This document shows, piece after piece, positions 53,454 through 63,900 of a stretch of DNA of 64,000 nt. The position numbers were made by a program, and so were the translations under genes. Source of the DNA: Nothopassalora personata (lineage: Eukaryota; Ascomycota; Dothideomycetes; Mycosphaerellales; Mycosphaerellaceae); the NCBI GenBank assembly GCA_033816765.1, contig CM066293.1, positions 868,001 through 932,000 of the forward strand. Reading direction: 5' to 3'. The notes beneath the pieces were generated by a model. It was not told the DNA's origin. It saw only the letters and a program-made list of their open reading frames with translations, and searched no databases. Position 1 is the stretch's first letter; each line of letters begins with the position of its first letter.

Positions 53454-55022
53454 TCATGCTCGCCTAGGCTCCAACAGCAATTCACCAGCAGGCTTCGCCC
53501 GCTCAAACCCCTTCTCCCTACTATGCACCTTTCTCCCCCTGAGCCACGTCTCCCTCGCAAAACCCCGCAATCTCTTTCCCTCGTAGGGACTGACCTTATT
53601 CCTAAACAGCATCGTACTCGGTTCCACCTCAAAAGTCCCTTCATCGTCGAAGACGCATACATCCGCATCCATACCCACCGACAACATACCCTTCTTGTGC
53701 TCTAGACCCACTTGCACGGCGGTGTTATAGCAGCACCATTTCGTTACATTCAAGAGAGTCTCTTCGACAGCGAGACCCCGCTGCATAGCTTCCGTGAACA
53801 AGATGCTGAGACCGAGACCTACCGAGCTGATCCCACCCCACGCCGTGAAGAAGTCTCCTTTGCCTTGGTCGGAGCAGCAACCTGCTGCGTTGCCGCCTTC
53901 TGCCCCGGGGACGTTGGAGGGTAGGAGTTTCAGATTTGGTGTGCAGGGCGAGTGGTCTGATACGACGGTCTTGATGACGCTGTCTCCAGGCACTAGCATC
54001 TCGCTCCATAAGCCGTCTTGGTTTGAAGCAGATCTGATGGGAGGACAACATTTATGTCGAGTGTCGCCGTCCTGGATCTTCTCGGCTGCCAGGCTGAGGT
54101 AGTGGAAGCAGGTCTCTGCGGTAATGTTGACGCCTTTGGCGCGAGCGGCGCGGAGCATTGGGATTGCTTCAACTGCGGACAGGTGTACGATGTGGAGAGG
54201 TAGGCGCGGCGCGAGGTGTGCAAGGCTTAGGACCTCGAGAATTGCGTAGACTTCAAAACAGGAGGGCCGGGAGTCGAGGAAGGTCTGGTACTTGTCTAGT
54301 GGCCCTGACGGTTCCAGTGGAGGTGATGATAGTTGTACGTCGTCGCCAACAGATGCCGAGACAGGTGGGACCATTTCTGCGTGGAACATGACTGTTGTAG
54401 GTTCGTCCGCCAACTCCTCGAATACCTTTCTTATGTCTGTTGATGTGACTGCTGGGAACTCGTCTACACCACTGTCGATCAGGAACCCCTTGAACCCACG
54501 CACACCTGCTTTCACCAGAGGCTTTAGCTCCTCTACATTGCCCGGGACAATGCCACCATAGAAGCCTGTGTCAACCCAGCATTTGCCTTGTGCGGCTGCC
54601 ACCTTCTCTTTCAGCCCTTGCATAGTCGTGGTTGGTGGGATCGCGTTCAGCGGCATGTCTATGACAGTCGTTACACCACCAAATGCCGCCGCTTGTGTTC
54701 CAGTCCAAAACCCCTCCCATTCTGTTCTTCCAGGTTCATTCAGGTGGACGTGTGCATCGACAAGCCCTGGCATTAGCACATATGGGCTGTGGTCTTTGTA
54801 TGGAGTTCCAGCGGGAAAGGATGAGGCTGGTAGTACCGAGTCGAAGATAGAGGTGATCTTGCCGGTCGACCTGGACACAACGATCGTTGCAGCTGTGAGC
54901 CTATTCTCGATTACCGCTCTTGACGAGGCCAGAACTGTGATTTGTGAAGCGTCCACGCCGGCCAGAACTGGCGATCCGTCAACTGTATGAGGTGTCTCGG
55001 TCCCTGTTGCGAATGGGGCCAT
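53454..55022 (-). CDS. DAL1: Allantoinase
   Basis: A single-exon frame of 522 residues, amidohydrolase (cyclic amidase) family. Metal-site motifs are GLVDAHVHLNEPGRTEWEGF (two His), GFKGFLIDSGVDEFP (the Lys that is carbamylated), FHAEM, HIVHLSAVEA, KCCPPIR and SDHSPC (metal Asp). The LNEPGR/TEWEGF form and the SGVDEF motif favour allantoinase over dihydroorotase. It hydrolyses allantoin to allantoate in purine nitrogen recovery, in the cytosol or peroxisome. The C-terminal RRA is not a peroxisomal signal. The nearest same-strand upstream neighbour with a known function is arginase. Confidence 0.93.
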   Translation of the reverse strand: MAPFATGTETPHTVDGSPVLAGVDASQITVLASSRAVIENRLTAATIVVSRSTGKITSIFDSVLPASSFPAGTPYKDHSPYVLMPGLVDAHVHLNEPGRTEWEGFWTGTQAAAFGGVTTVIDMPLNAIPPTTTMQGLKEKVAAAQGKCWVDTGFYGGIVPGNVEELKPLVKAGVRGFKGFLIDSGVDEFPAVTSTDIRKVFEELADEPTTVMFHAEMVPPVSASVGDDVQLSSPPLEPSGPLDKYQTFLDSRPSCFEVYAILEVLSLAHLAPRLPLHIVHLSAVEAIPMLRAARAKGVNITAETCFHYLSLAAEKIQDGDTRHKCCPPIRSASNQDGLWSEMLVPGDSVIKTVVSDHSPCTPNLKLLPSNVPGAEGGNAAGCCSDQGKGDFFTAWGGISSVGLGLSILFTEAMQRGLAVEETLLNVTKWCCYNTAVQVGLEHKKGMLSVGMDADVCVFDDEGTFEVEPSTMLFRNKVSPYEGKRLRGFARETWLRGRKVHSREKGFERAKPAGELLLEPRRA

Positions 55023-55476
55023 GATCGTGCTTCGTTATGTTCGTGCTGCAGTCTGTAAATGATCCGTCTAGCTCTTTCAAAGACCACGATCGAAAAAGAC
55101 GTGCAGTCTGCTTACGCGTGGGGATCAGTGACGGCGAGTTCAAGCTACGAGAGTATAAGAATCATGAATACTGCTGACGACAAACCAGAGCGACGACAGC
55201 GGTAACGCGTCTACGAGGGGTGTGGACGGCAGATAGGAGTGAGTGCATGAGGACAGTATACTGTACCCCAGCCGGGGCAATACGGTCTGCCGGCGCGCAC
55301 AATAGTACATGCATCGTCAGCCAGCTTGACACGAGACGAATGGCGCGCAATGGGAACAAAGGGTATATCCTCGGGTCTGCAGAGTCCGAAAGAGCCAGCC
55401 TGGGGAGATCAGAGGCCGCCGATGCGCGTACAGGTGGTCGCGGGCCATGTATTACTCGATCGTATCGAGTTTGAGG

Positions 55477-55610
55477 CTTATCAGTGGCCGGTGAGAGCTG
55501 TCAACAGAAGGTGGTTGAGGAGCAGCAGAAGTCCAGCAAGATAAGCGCGTCCCGATAGAGTGTCGTCTATCCCTCGGCACTCCTCGGAGTGCGCGGCCGC
55601 TACTGATAAG
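55477..55610. promoter_or_regulatory. Cluster of GATA-factor sites upstream of allantoinase
   Basis: HGATAR-type motifs: CTTATCA at 55477-55483, AGATAAG at 55539-55545, CGATAG at 55553-55558 and TGATAAG at 55604-55610, about 450-590 bp upstream of the allantoinase start. AreA/NIT2-type factors use such clusters in nitrogen-regulated promoters. Role inferred from motif density and gene function. Confidence 0.4.
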
Positions 55611-55893
55611 ACGGGTCGTTGTCTTTCTCCTTCAACATCGCATCCTTGTGCTGCCTCGTCTTGCCGCCAGGTCCACGCAATTGTCCTGATGTCCTTGTAC
55701 GATATGATTCGATGCTCATGGCATCTCCAAACGAATTCGAATCGGGAAGCTCGAATGCGCCGACATGCAGACCCAAAGCATCTGATCGAGTAATGGTCAC
55801 TCGATAGCAAAAGACGCGTAGGAGGAAGTTGGGAAGAGCTAATTGTGTAGCTCGCCAGACGATGGGCCACGTTCTTCGCCGCCGGTGTCGCAC
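55600..55893 (-). CDS. Possible small protein, 97 aa
   Basis: ATG-initiated frame (MRHRRRRTWPIVWRATQ) with a hydrophobic middle (LALPNFLLRVFCYRVTI) and a polar C-terminus ending KDAMLKEKDNDPSYQ. The second half has a protein-like composition with few rare codons. It sits 577 bp upstream of allantoinase; its last codons overlap a GATA motif. No family recognised. Confidence 0.35.
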   Translation of the reverse strand: MRHRRRRTWPIVWRATQLALPNFLLRVFCYRVTITRSDALGLHVGAFELPDSNSFGDAMSIESYRTRTSGQLRGPGGKTRQHKDAMLKEKDNDPSYQ

Positions 55894-56402
55894 GCCATTT
55901 CAGCCGCGTCTGCGGTCTCGATCATCCGCCAGGAGATCAGAAGTCATCGGTAGTTGGTCGCTCTGCCACGCTCGAGGCGGAATGAGCACTGCAGCTGGGC
56001 GAGTGGTGAAGTTTCGCGGAATGGCCTCGGTAATGTGTAAACGGACAGGCACTTGAATTATCCGAGGGAAAAAGGGAGTCTCGCGTGAAGGCAGCATGTC
56101 CTGCGGATCGAGTTGATGTTCCGTCACAATCGCTGTAACGCGGAAAGCTGCAAGAGTACAGAACCCAGCGAGAGCTTTGCAGATTCGGTATACTTGTGCT
56201 AGATGCTGGTAAAGCACTCTCTGTTGAATGTTGGTGCTCCATGCGATAGTCTAGTCTAGCCCATTCTTGTCTATCAATGCAAGGCGTTGCTTCATCTTTC
56301 AGACGGCACGCCGTCTGCGAGCTGCTGGTCAAACCCAAAGATCGCAGAACCAAAGTAACCACCACATAGCTGCGTGCGTCTCTGCAGCGAACCATGTCAT
56401 CC
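55894..56402. other. Spacer, no supported gene
   Basis: 3' flank of arginase. Minus-strand frames here are low in protein character. Confidence 0.35.
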
Positions 56403-57486
56403 TCACAGCAGCGTATCGCCCAACGCACACCTCACAATACTGCACCCAGCCCTCACCGTCTCCGCCGCTCCATGCTGCTCAAGGCTCGGGTTCACCTCCA
56501 CCAGATCCAACGCAATCAAGCTGCCTGTCTCATGAACACACTCCGCAATGAAGTCTCCCTCCCTCAATGTCAACCCACCACGCACCGGCGTGCCCGTACT
56601 CGGCGCCCACAACGGATCCAGCGCATCCACATCGAACGAAAGATGAATCGGCGTGTCACTTCCAATCCACCCCAACGCCATGTCCACCACCTTGCCAATA
56701 CCATGACGGTCGATGTCATGCATACTGAACGCCTTGATATTGTTGTCCTTGAGTATCTTCTTCTCGCCTCTGTCCACGTCGCGCAATCCGATGTAGACCA
56801 ATTTCGTAGTCGAGATGCGGTGTTCGTCTTTCAGCCAGCCGAAGGGCTTGTCCTCGTCGTCTTTCGCCAGACCTGCGAGGAAGCTGACGGGCATTCCGTG
56901 GATGTTGCCGCTGTCGCTTGTCTCGGGGGTATTGATGTCTGCGTGCGCATCGACCCAGATCACGGCGATGTCTCGTCCTAGCCTCTCTTTCGTGGCCTTG
57001 GCGGTGCCGCTGATGGTTCCGACTGCGATGGAGTGATCGCCGCCGAGGGTGAGGACGAAGCGGCCGTCGCGGGCGTGATCATAGACTTGGGAGCTGAGTA
57101 GCTTGGTGACTGCTGAGACGGCTCGGGGCTTTTTCATCCCGCGGTACTCGGGGTCGTCGTCTGAGGATGGACAGTCAGTATGTTTGTGGGAGTGTGGGGC
57201 AGGTGCGGCCTTACGTGGCATGAGGTCGCCATAGGCGTGGACTTTGCCATCGTATTTGACGTCGTAGCCCAGCTCTTCAGAAAGCTGCGACACCAGGCCT
57301 GATTGTATCAGAGCCATGGGTGCAGCATCTGTGCCTGGTCTGCACTGCGTTATGTGTTAGCACATGATAGTCGCCGACTCTCGATCGTGCGTGATATCTC
57401 ACTTGTCCGCCTGAGAAGCCCACGGCCACGAGGCCAAGCTCGTTACCTCTCGAAAGGAACTTGTTCTGGATAGTCGGTGCGTCCAT
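56403..57486 (-). CDS. CAR1: Arginase
   Basis: Exons 57486-57403, 57344-57215 and 57160-56403 join to 323 residues, normal for arginase. Intron 1 (GTGAGA...CGCAG) joins GFSGGQ to CRPGTDAAPMALI. Intron 2 is 54 nt, so its retention would not shift frame. The dinuclear manganese site is complete: GGDHS (His), DAHADIN (Asp, His, Asp) and SFDVDALDP (two Asp); the substrate loop SGNIHGMP is present. It converts arginine to ornithine and urea in the cytosol. Next gene on the same strand is allantoinase, another nitrogen-recovery enzyme whose pathway also leads to urea. Confidence 0.95.
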
Positions 57487-57865
57487 GGTGATGACTTGTG
57501 GTGGATCGATAGGCTTCTGTCGATGCTCGTTGTGTATATGTGCGATGCGCCCGTTAGTCTGAGTGTTGAGTTGCCTGAGTTCTCCACGTGTGCTGATATA
57601 ACAATGCTGTCTCCGCGAGCAATGCGTTTATTGACTATTATTCGCGTCTTGTGATTCCGCTTGAATGAATGCTGCGAGAGAGAAAGAAAGAGTCTGCTGA
57701 TGTCGGTCAGACCATGTACTTAGCCCAATCCACGGTATCCACGTTTACGAGAGCAATTCTCGTTCTCAAAGCTAAGGAGCTGAAGTTGATCGCTAAGTGA
57801 AAGATGAAGCGAGACGACGTGCGAGTTCTCCTAAGTACAGGTGGACGCGACTATCACTTACCTCA
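57487..57865. promoter_or_regulatory. Arginase upstream region
   Basis: Promoter-containing spacer between arginase and the terminal repeat of the MULE-like element, which begins only about 380 bp upstream of the arginase start codon. No further gene. Confidence 0.4.
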
Positions 57866-57946
57866 GAATTGCTGGGTTAGACCAATCACAGCGACCCGAT
57901 GCTCATTCGCGCAGCGAGTCTAAGAAAAATGGGGCTGTTTCGGTGT
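57866..57946 (+). repeat. Terminal repeat shared with the 43.7-kb TIR element
   Basis: GGGTTAGACCAATCACAGCG...GCGCAGCGAGTCTAAGAAAA then TGGGGCTG aligns with 43712-43783 at roughly 75-80% by eye and with the inverted copy at 51720-51775. It probably marks the left end of the MULE transposon whose transposase remnant follows. Confidence 0.6.
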
Positions 57947-58899
57947 ACAGTGCTGTTGTTTGAGGGAAATTGCTAAACCGGACACACCCTGCGGCCGGAC
58001 ACACCAACCAGCCACACCTCTTTTCCCCTCAAATTCGCGACGATCTGTGTCGCCACGCTGCATGTAATTAGCCAGTCGCTCAAAACACACGATATATGGT
58101 TCATTTTGCTCGCCGAGCTGATACGACATATAATAAATTATAATATCGTCGCTTATGTCGTGTTGTGCAGTCGTAATAGTAAGGTGGATGTCGCTGCGAA
58201 GAATGCTCGGCGAAAGCGCGACCCCACATTGCTTACAGCCTCACGAAGAATTAGGGTCTAACACCATAGTAGTAGAACATAGATTTCGCCTGCGAGGTCA
58301 TATTGACCTCGCAACACGTTCGACAAAAACATGCGATAGCGCATTCGACGTAGAATCATTAGGAGATGAAGCTTATGTAATATAAACATTATACTACGAT
58401 ACGTTATGTTACGAAAATTCGCGAAAGTATAGGATTACATACCTAGCTTCTACGGTCGCAATGCGACGTCAATACCCCTTGCAAAACCCCTAACACACTT
58501 CTAAATCGCTCAAATCCGGCCCTAGATCTATCGGCTAATAAGAGGCCTAAGAACTCCTTTAAGTTGCGACCTTAACGCGAATATTCGCGCTTAAAACGCG
58601 CTCTGATTACTACAATAGACGATTGCTAGTATAATGCTACTACCTCGGCGGGATATTAGTACGCACGTGTACCTCGTGCGACGGCGGACCTAGCGCCGGT
58701 AGCGCGAAGTGATGCTATTGCCTCTAAACGTACCTATAATACTAGGATTAAGTATAGCCCTAGCTATACTATTAAGGTCTATACTGCCTATATTACTAGG
58801 TAATTAGCTATATAGCGTGTATTATTACATACTAAGGGTTTTGTAACGTATACACTTATACCTACTACGCTTGTTACATGTAAAGGAGTTGCTCCTACT
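57947..58899. other. Left part of MULE-like transposon, non-coding
   Basis: Contains a near-duplicate CCGGACACACC motif (about 57977 and 57992) and then increasingly AT-rich, TAG-rich sequence. A 76-aa plus-strand frame at 58155-58385 has no recognised content. Confidence 0.4.
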
Positions 58900-60780
58900 A
58901 CAATCTTAACCTCTCTTCTACTTATACTAACTGTTATCTTATAGCTACGACTTCCGTATTAACTGTCGCTACGGTAGTTAGCTCTTCGTTTTCCTTATTG
59001 CTCGTGTCGTTAGACGGGTAGTTAGGGCATTGTCTACTAGGGTGACACTATTCACCGTACTTCCTTTACTTCTTAAAGCACGCATACTAGTTGTTTTTAC
59101 ATAGACCGCGGCAGCTATACGATATACCGTCTAGCGCCTTTGTACGAAGCTCCTTCTACGTTAGAGTAGGCATATCGACTTCTAGCTCGTCTTTAGCCCC
59201 TAACACTACGCGACGCTATACTTGTTTCCTACGTATCTTATAGTTCTTATTAGATAGCTCTTCGCGTGTCTTCGTACGAGTAGTTAACTATTTACTAGCA
59301 CGTTTCTACGGCGTAAGATTGCTACGTCTACCTACTATAGGCTCTCGTAGTAGTAACGGTTAAGGCTTTAGAGCGCGTGCTCTATGAATCTAGTAATGTG
59401 AATAGTAATGCCTAGGTAGTAGACAATCCTTCGAATCGCCGCCTATCTCGTCTAATATTATAAAGAAGTATAAGTAGGGCCTACCCTTACTTACTACGAG
59501 GTAATCGTCGTACTAGTACTCGGCGCAATCGTATATGATCGTAGAGTACGGTTTAGTAAGCGCTCTACCTTCTTTATCCTCTATACGCGTACGCAACTCC
59601 ATCGCACGCTTCTATAACTTATAAGACTCGACTAGAGGATGTCGGTAAATAGTTCTTCGTACGCTAGACTAGAACTTGTTAACTATCTATATAGGCATAG
59701 TACTAAGGTCTCGTGCAATCGTCTAACGATTAACACGGTTCTACGCCTACTAGTAGTTAATAATAGACTCGAACAGCGAATAGATATCGTATCGCGAGGA
59801 GTTATATAGCTAATCCTTTACCCTCGTATAGCATCCTTCGTATAACGATAATGTTTTCTTACCGAAGTAGAGCACCCTATTCGTCTAGGTATTAGTAAAA
59901 CGCTTCTTATACTTCTACTAGTTATTATTTATGTATCTCGTTACCTACGGATAGGTCTATTCTATCTTATAGCGACACGATTCGAAGTCTGCTTTATTAG
60001 TAGTATAGATAGTATAGAAGAACATACGTATAAACTACTAGTAGCTCTCGGACTCTACCTATTCTTTCTTCTCGTCGTCGTACACCTACTACTATTCCTC
60101 GCCCTTTAGAGTACGTAGTTTAGTAACGAGATCCTTCGCTAGATGCTATTTACATACAATAGAGTGTAGCTCGGGGAATACTACGTTACATACGTTTAGA
60201 AATGCCTCCTCGCGGTTAGAGATGATATACTTTATATCTACTATCGTGATTATAGGCGGACGGAGGTCTTCTTTACCCTATCCGAGTACTAGACGCTTAG
60301 GCGGAAGTAGTACGATATTGCGGATCTAGCTTAGTAGTTCTTTATAGTTAGACTACTCCTTACTATTTATAAGACAGTTACCGAGCGCGATTACAGTACC
60401 TATACCGGTAATGCCGTATATATCGACGAGGTCCTTATAGTAGCTATTCGTCCGAAAGGTACCGTCGAAGTATAGATACTTAGGGTAGTTACGAAACTAG
60501 TTAAGAGTAGTTAGATCTACTATAAGGAAGGACAGTATCTAGCCTATTGTGTCGTCCTTACGTACGCGCTAATATCGCTCGTTATAACCGTGTGTCTAGA
60601 GCATACGAATAGTACGCTTAGCTTAGTTATATTACAGTCTCTCCGGTATAGTAGAAGTAGCCTTCGCATTGTGTACGTCCTTTACTTTAACTAGGAGATT
60701 ACCGTTATAATAAGCCTTAATGCGAGTAGCCTTAACACCTATCTTCTTCTAAAAGTCGTAGATCGTTAACAGTACTAGTT
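58900..60780 (-). pseudogene. RIP-degraded MULE (hop-type) transposase
   Basis: On the minus strand, around 60470-60110, one frame reads YFDGTFRTNSYYKDL, IYGITGIGTVIALGN and then NREEAFLNVCNVVFPELHS followed by VCK-stop-HLAKDL. This is the MULE transposase core pattern (DxTF...; ...E.AL...VFP....CxxHxxKN). Stops are almost all TAG at positions where related proteins have Gln or Trp, for example after VCK and in LG-stop-GKEDL, as produced by CAG to TAG mutation. The coding trace extends in fragments towards both sides. Its N-terminal side (higher coordinates) is cut by the gypsy element starting at 60831. Confidence 0.65.
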
Positions 60781-60830
60781 GCCGTGCTCTCCTACGATGC
60801 CTAGTAAGCTATATTACATTAGTAGGAGCA

Positions 60831-60991
60831 TGTAAGGGCACCTGCTTAGGTAGTACGAAGTTGTTAGACAAGCTATCTAAGAGGTGCGCGAGGCGCGAGA
60901 AGTTAATATACAAGCCGAGGCACGCGGGTCGGCCCGGGCCCGGTCACGTAACTCGCCACGTTCACTCGCTGTGCGGCCATGGGCCGTCACA
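60831..60991 (-). repeat. 3' LTR of second gypsy element (161 bp, limits approximate)
   Basis: On the minus strand it begins TGTGACGGCC directly after a purine tract (GGGGGGGGTGG-like, 60992-61010) and contains a TATA-like GTATATTAAC. It shares CTTCTCGCGC and CTCGCGCAC-type segments with the first element's LTR. The end TTACA at 60831 is the best TG...CA fit; the partner LTR is outside the window, so neither this limit nor a target duplication can be checked. Confidence 0.55.
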
Positions 60992-63900
60992 CCACCCCCC
61001 CCTTCAAAACGGTCACTCCTGTGCACCGTGTCAAGGGAAGTTTGATGTCCATTTCGCTTGTCGCTTCGGTCACAGTCATCGGTTACCTTTGTTGGTGCCA
61101 TGCCTGGCGGGTCATCATCTTCATACGAGCCGTTGTCTTCTGCCAGAAGAGCCACAGGCACCTGCGCGATCAATTCGCGTGGCCCTCCTGCGGTTACTGG
61201 GTTGGACGTAATCATCGCAGCACTGAGGGTGCCCGCGTCATCAGATGGTGCTTCCTCATTCGCAATCCATCCTAGCGGTGGTGTGAAGCCGGCTGGTCTA
61301 GGGGCCGTAGGGTGGTTGTGATGGAAGTCGGCGACAGAGGCGGCTGCTGTTGCAATCATAGTCTCTGCGGGCTCCCAAGTTAGCTCGTTATCACCTACCC
61401 ACTTCACGCAGTACTTGTAGATTGGGACCTTTCCTCCTGCTGGCGCACGCCCTGGCGGCAGCGACCTGTGCGAGTCCACGACTTTCTCCACGTGCCATTC
61501 CTGGTGAGACCCATCTTCGTCCTCCACCTCGATTGGCGGAGGCGGAGGGACGACTTGTCCTGTGACTGGGTCGTAGCCTGGTCGCAAGTAATTGGCGTGG
61601 AACCCGTCATACAGGTTGCTCAGTGAGTCTGGCAATGCGACTCGATATGTGTCGTGTGGCAGCACTTCCTTGATCGGGTAAGGACCCGCATACTTGTAGT
61701 CCAGTTTCTTAGACGGGCGTGTGGTGTGCCAGTTCTTGGTGCTAATGTGCACCATGTCGCCTAACTTGTATGCTGGTGCTATGGTCCTGCGTCGGTTGGC
61801 ATACTCCGCTTGTGTATCTTGCGCCATTTGCATGGCGTCTCTGAGTGCCTGCCTGAGTTCATTCATCCGGGCTCCGAATGCAGTCGCCGATTGTGCATCG
61901 AGGCGTTGCTTGTGTGGCATGAGTTCCAGCGGCAGCATGACTTCTGCGTCTGAATACCTCGGGTTCTTGCCTAGCGTTGCCATGAATGGGGAGAATCCGG
62001 TAGATTCTGACACGTGGTCGTTCGCAGTGAACTCTGCTAGAGGCAGCCAATCCGGCCAGTCGTCCTGGGCATAGTTGGTATACGTGCGCAGGTACTTCTC
62101 CATGGCCTTGTTCGTGATCTCGCTTTGCCCATCTGTTTGGGGGTGGTAGCCCGTTGACAGCTTGCGCTTGATGCCTAGTAGCTGGCATAGGCGCTTCCAG
62201 AATGCGGAAAGCCATTGGGGTCCTCTGTCTGTAACGATCGACTTAGGCAGCCCATGGCGGCTGAACACGTACTTGAGGTAGATGAACGCAATGTACTCTG
62301 CGCTCATGTTGAGCACTGGGATCAGATGCCGCTCCTTACTCAGGCGGTCTGTCACTGTGAGAACGTTTTTGTACTTCTGCCCATCTGCGGTGCAGCGTGC
62401 TTCGGGCAGCTCGACTACGAAGTCCATTGCGATGTCGTCCCATGTGTCGAGTGGCACTGGCAACGGTGCTAGCAATCCGTGTTCGGCATCCTGCACTGGG
62501 TTCACGTTTGTGCACGTCGTGCATCCTTTGCAGAACTCGCGTATGAAGCGTGTCATGCCTGGCCAGATATAGTGGCGTTTCAATAGGGTGTTGGTCTTAG
62601 TCTTTCCTGGGTGACCTGCGGCTGGGGCGTCGTGAAATGCTTTCACTATGCGGGCATACACCGTGTTGCCTTCATCATCTTCAGCTGGTTCTGGGACATA
62701 CAGGCTGTAGCCACCTTCTCTGTTCTTGACGTAGATCATTCCATCTACTGCCATCGCGTGCTTAGGGTCGATCTTGTGCCTGTGGAGCATCTTCACCTTG
62801 TCGCCAGCTGCCAGCTGTTGCAGGGCCTCTTGTGGTTCTTGCTGTTCGTATAGGGATCGGATGTCGCGTTGTAGGTCCTCATCCACAACGCCGGTGGCTT
62901 CCGATGCCGCGAGTTGTAGGATTCTGCTGGCTAACAAGTTCGGCATAAACAATTCGGGTCCTAGCAACACGCGATGCTGCTGCGTGTGCCGGGGATCATC
63001 CTCGTCCTTGCGTATCGCATCTTGTGAGCGGCGGGTAAGGCTATCGGGCTTGCCTCCCTGCACTCCTGGTCTGTAGATGATCTTGAAGTGGAATTGCGAT
63101 AGGAATTCTGCCCAGCGTGCTTGGCGCCGGTTGAGTTCCTTCGTGGTCATGAAGTACTCAAGGTTCTTGTGGTCTGAGTAGACGAGCACTGGCTTGCCAC
63201 TTGGGTCGGCCAGGAAGTTCTCGCAATCGCTGCCCACGCAGTCCTTGTCATCGATGTCACCTGCTGCCAGCTCAGGACGCCATTCTTCGAACGCTTTGAC
63301 AATAGCGAGCAACTCTTTGTCATAGATGTCGTAGTTGCATTCCTGGGGTGACATCTTCTTAGACAGATATGCCACTGGTCTCAAGATGCCATTATGACGT
63401 TGGGAGAGGACCGCTGCGGTGACGAAGTCCGAAGCGTCAGTCTCAAGCACTGTCTCCAGCCCATGCTGGAAGACTGCGAGGATTTCTCCTTCTGCATCGG
63501 TGAATGCTTTCTTGAGGCCGTCGAACGCTGCTTGGCACTCTGCCGTCCATTGCCATGGCACGTCTTTCTTGGTGAGGCGGGTAAGCGGCAGTGTTATCTT
63601 GCTGTAGTTCTTGATGAATCGTCGATAGAAGCCAGCGAATCCGTTGAATGCAAGCACATCCGTGACATTACGAGGTGTTTCCCATTCTTGCACTGCTCTC
63701 ACCTTCTCCGGGCACATGGAGATGCCGTCCTTGCCAATAATAAGGCCAAGGTACTTGGTCGATTGGGTGTGGAATTCACACTTCTTGATATCAAGTTGCA
63801 GGCCTGCGTCTCTGCAGCGCCCTAGCACCTTCTTCACATGTCCAATGTGCTCTTCAAGCGTGTCGCTAAAGATGAGGATATCATCTAGATAGGCTGATGC

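Noticed and set aside
58155..58385. 76-residue plus-strand frame in the left part of the MULE-like element
   Set aside because: No motif, surrounded by degraded sequence; probably chance.
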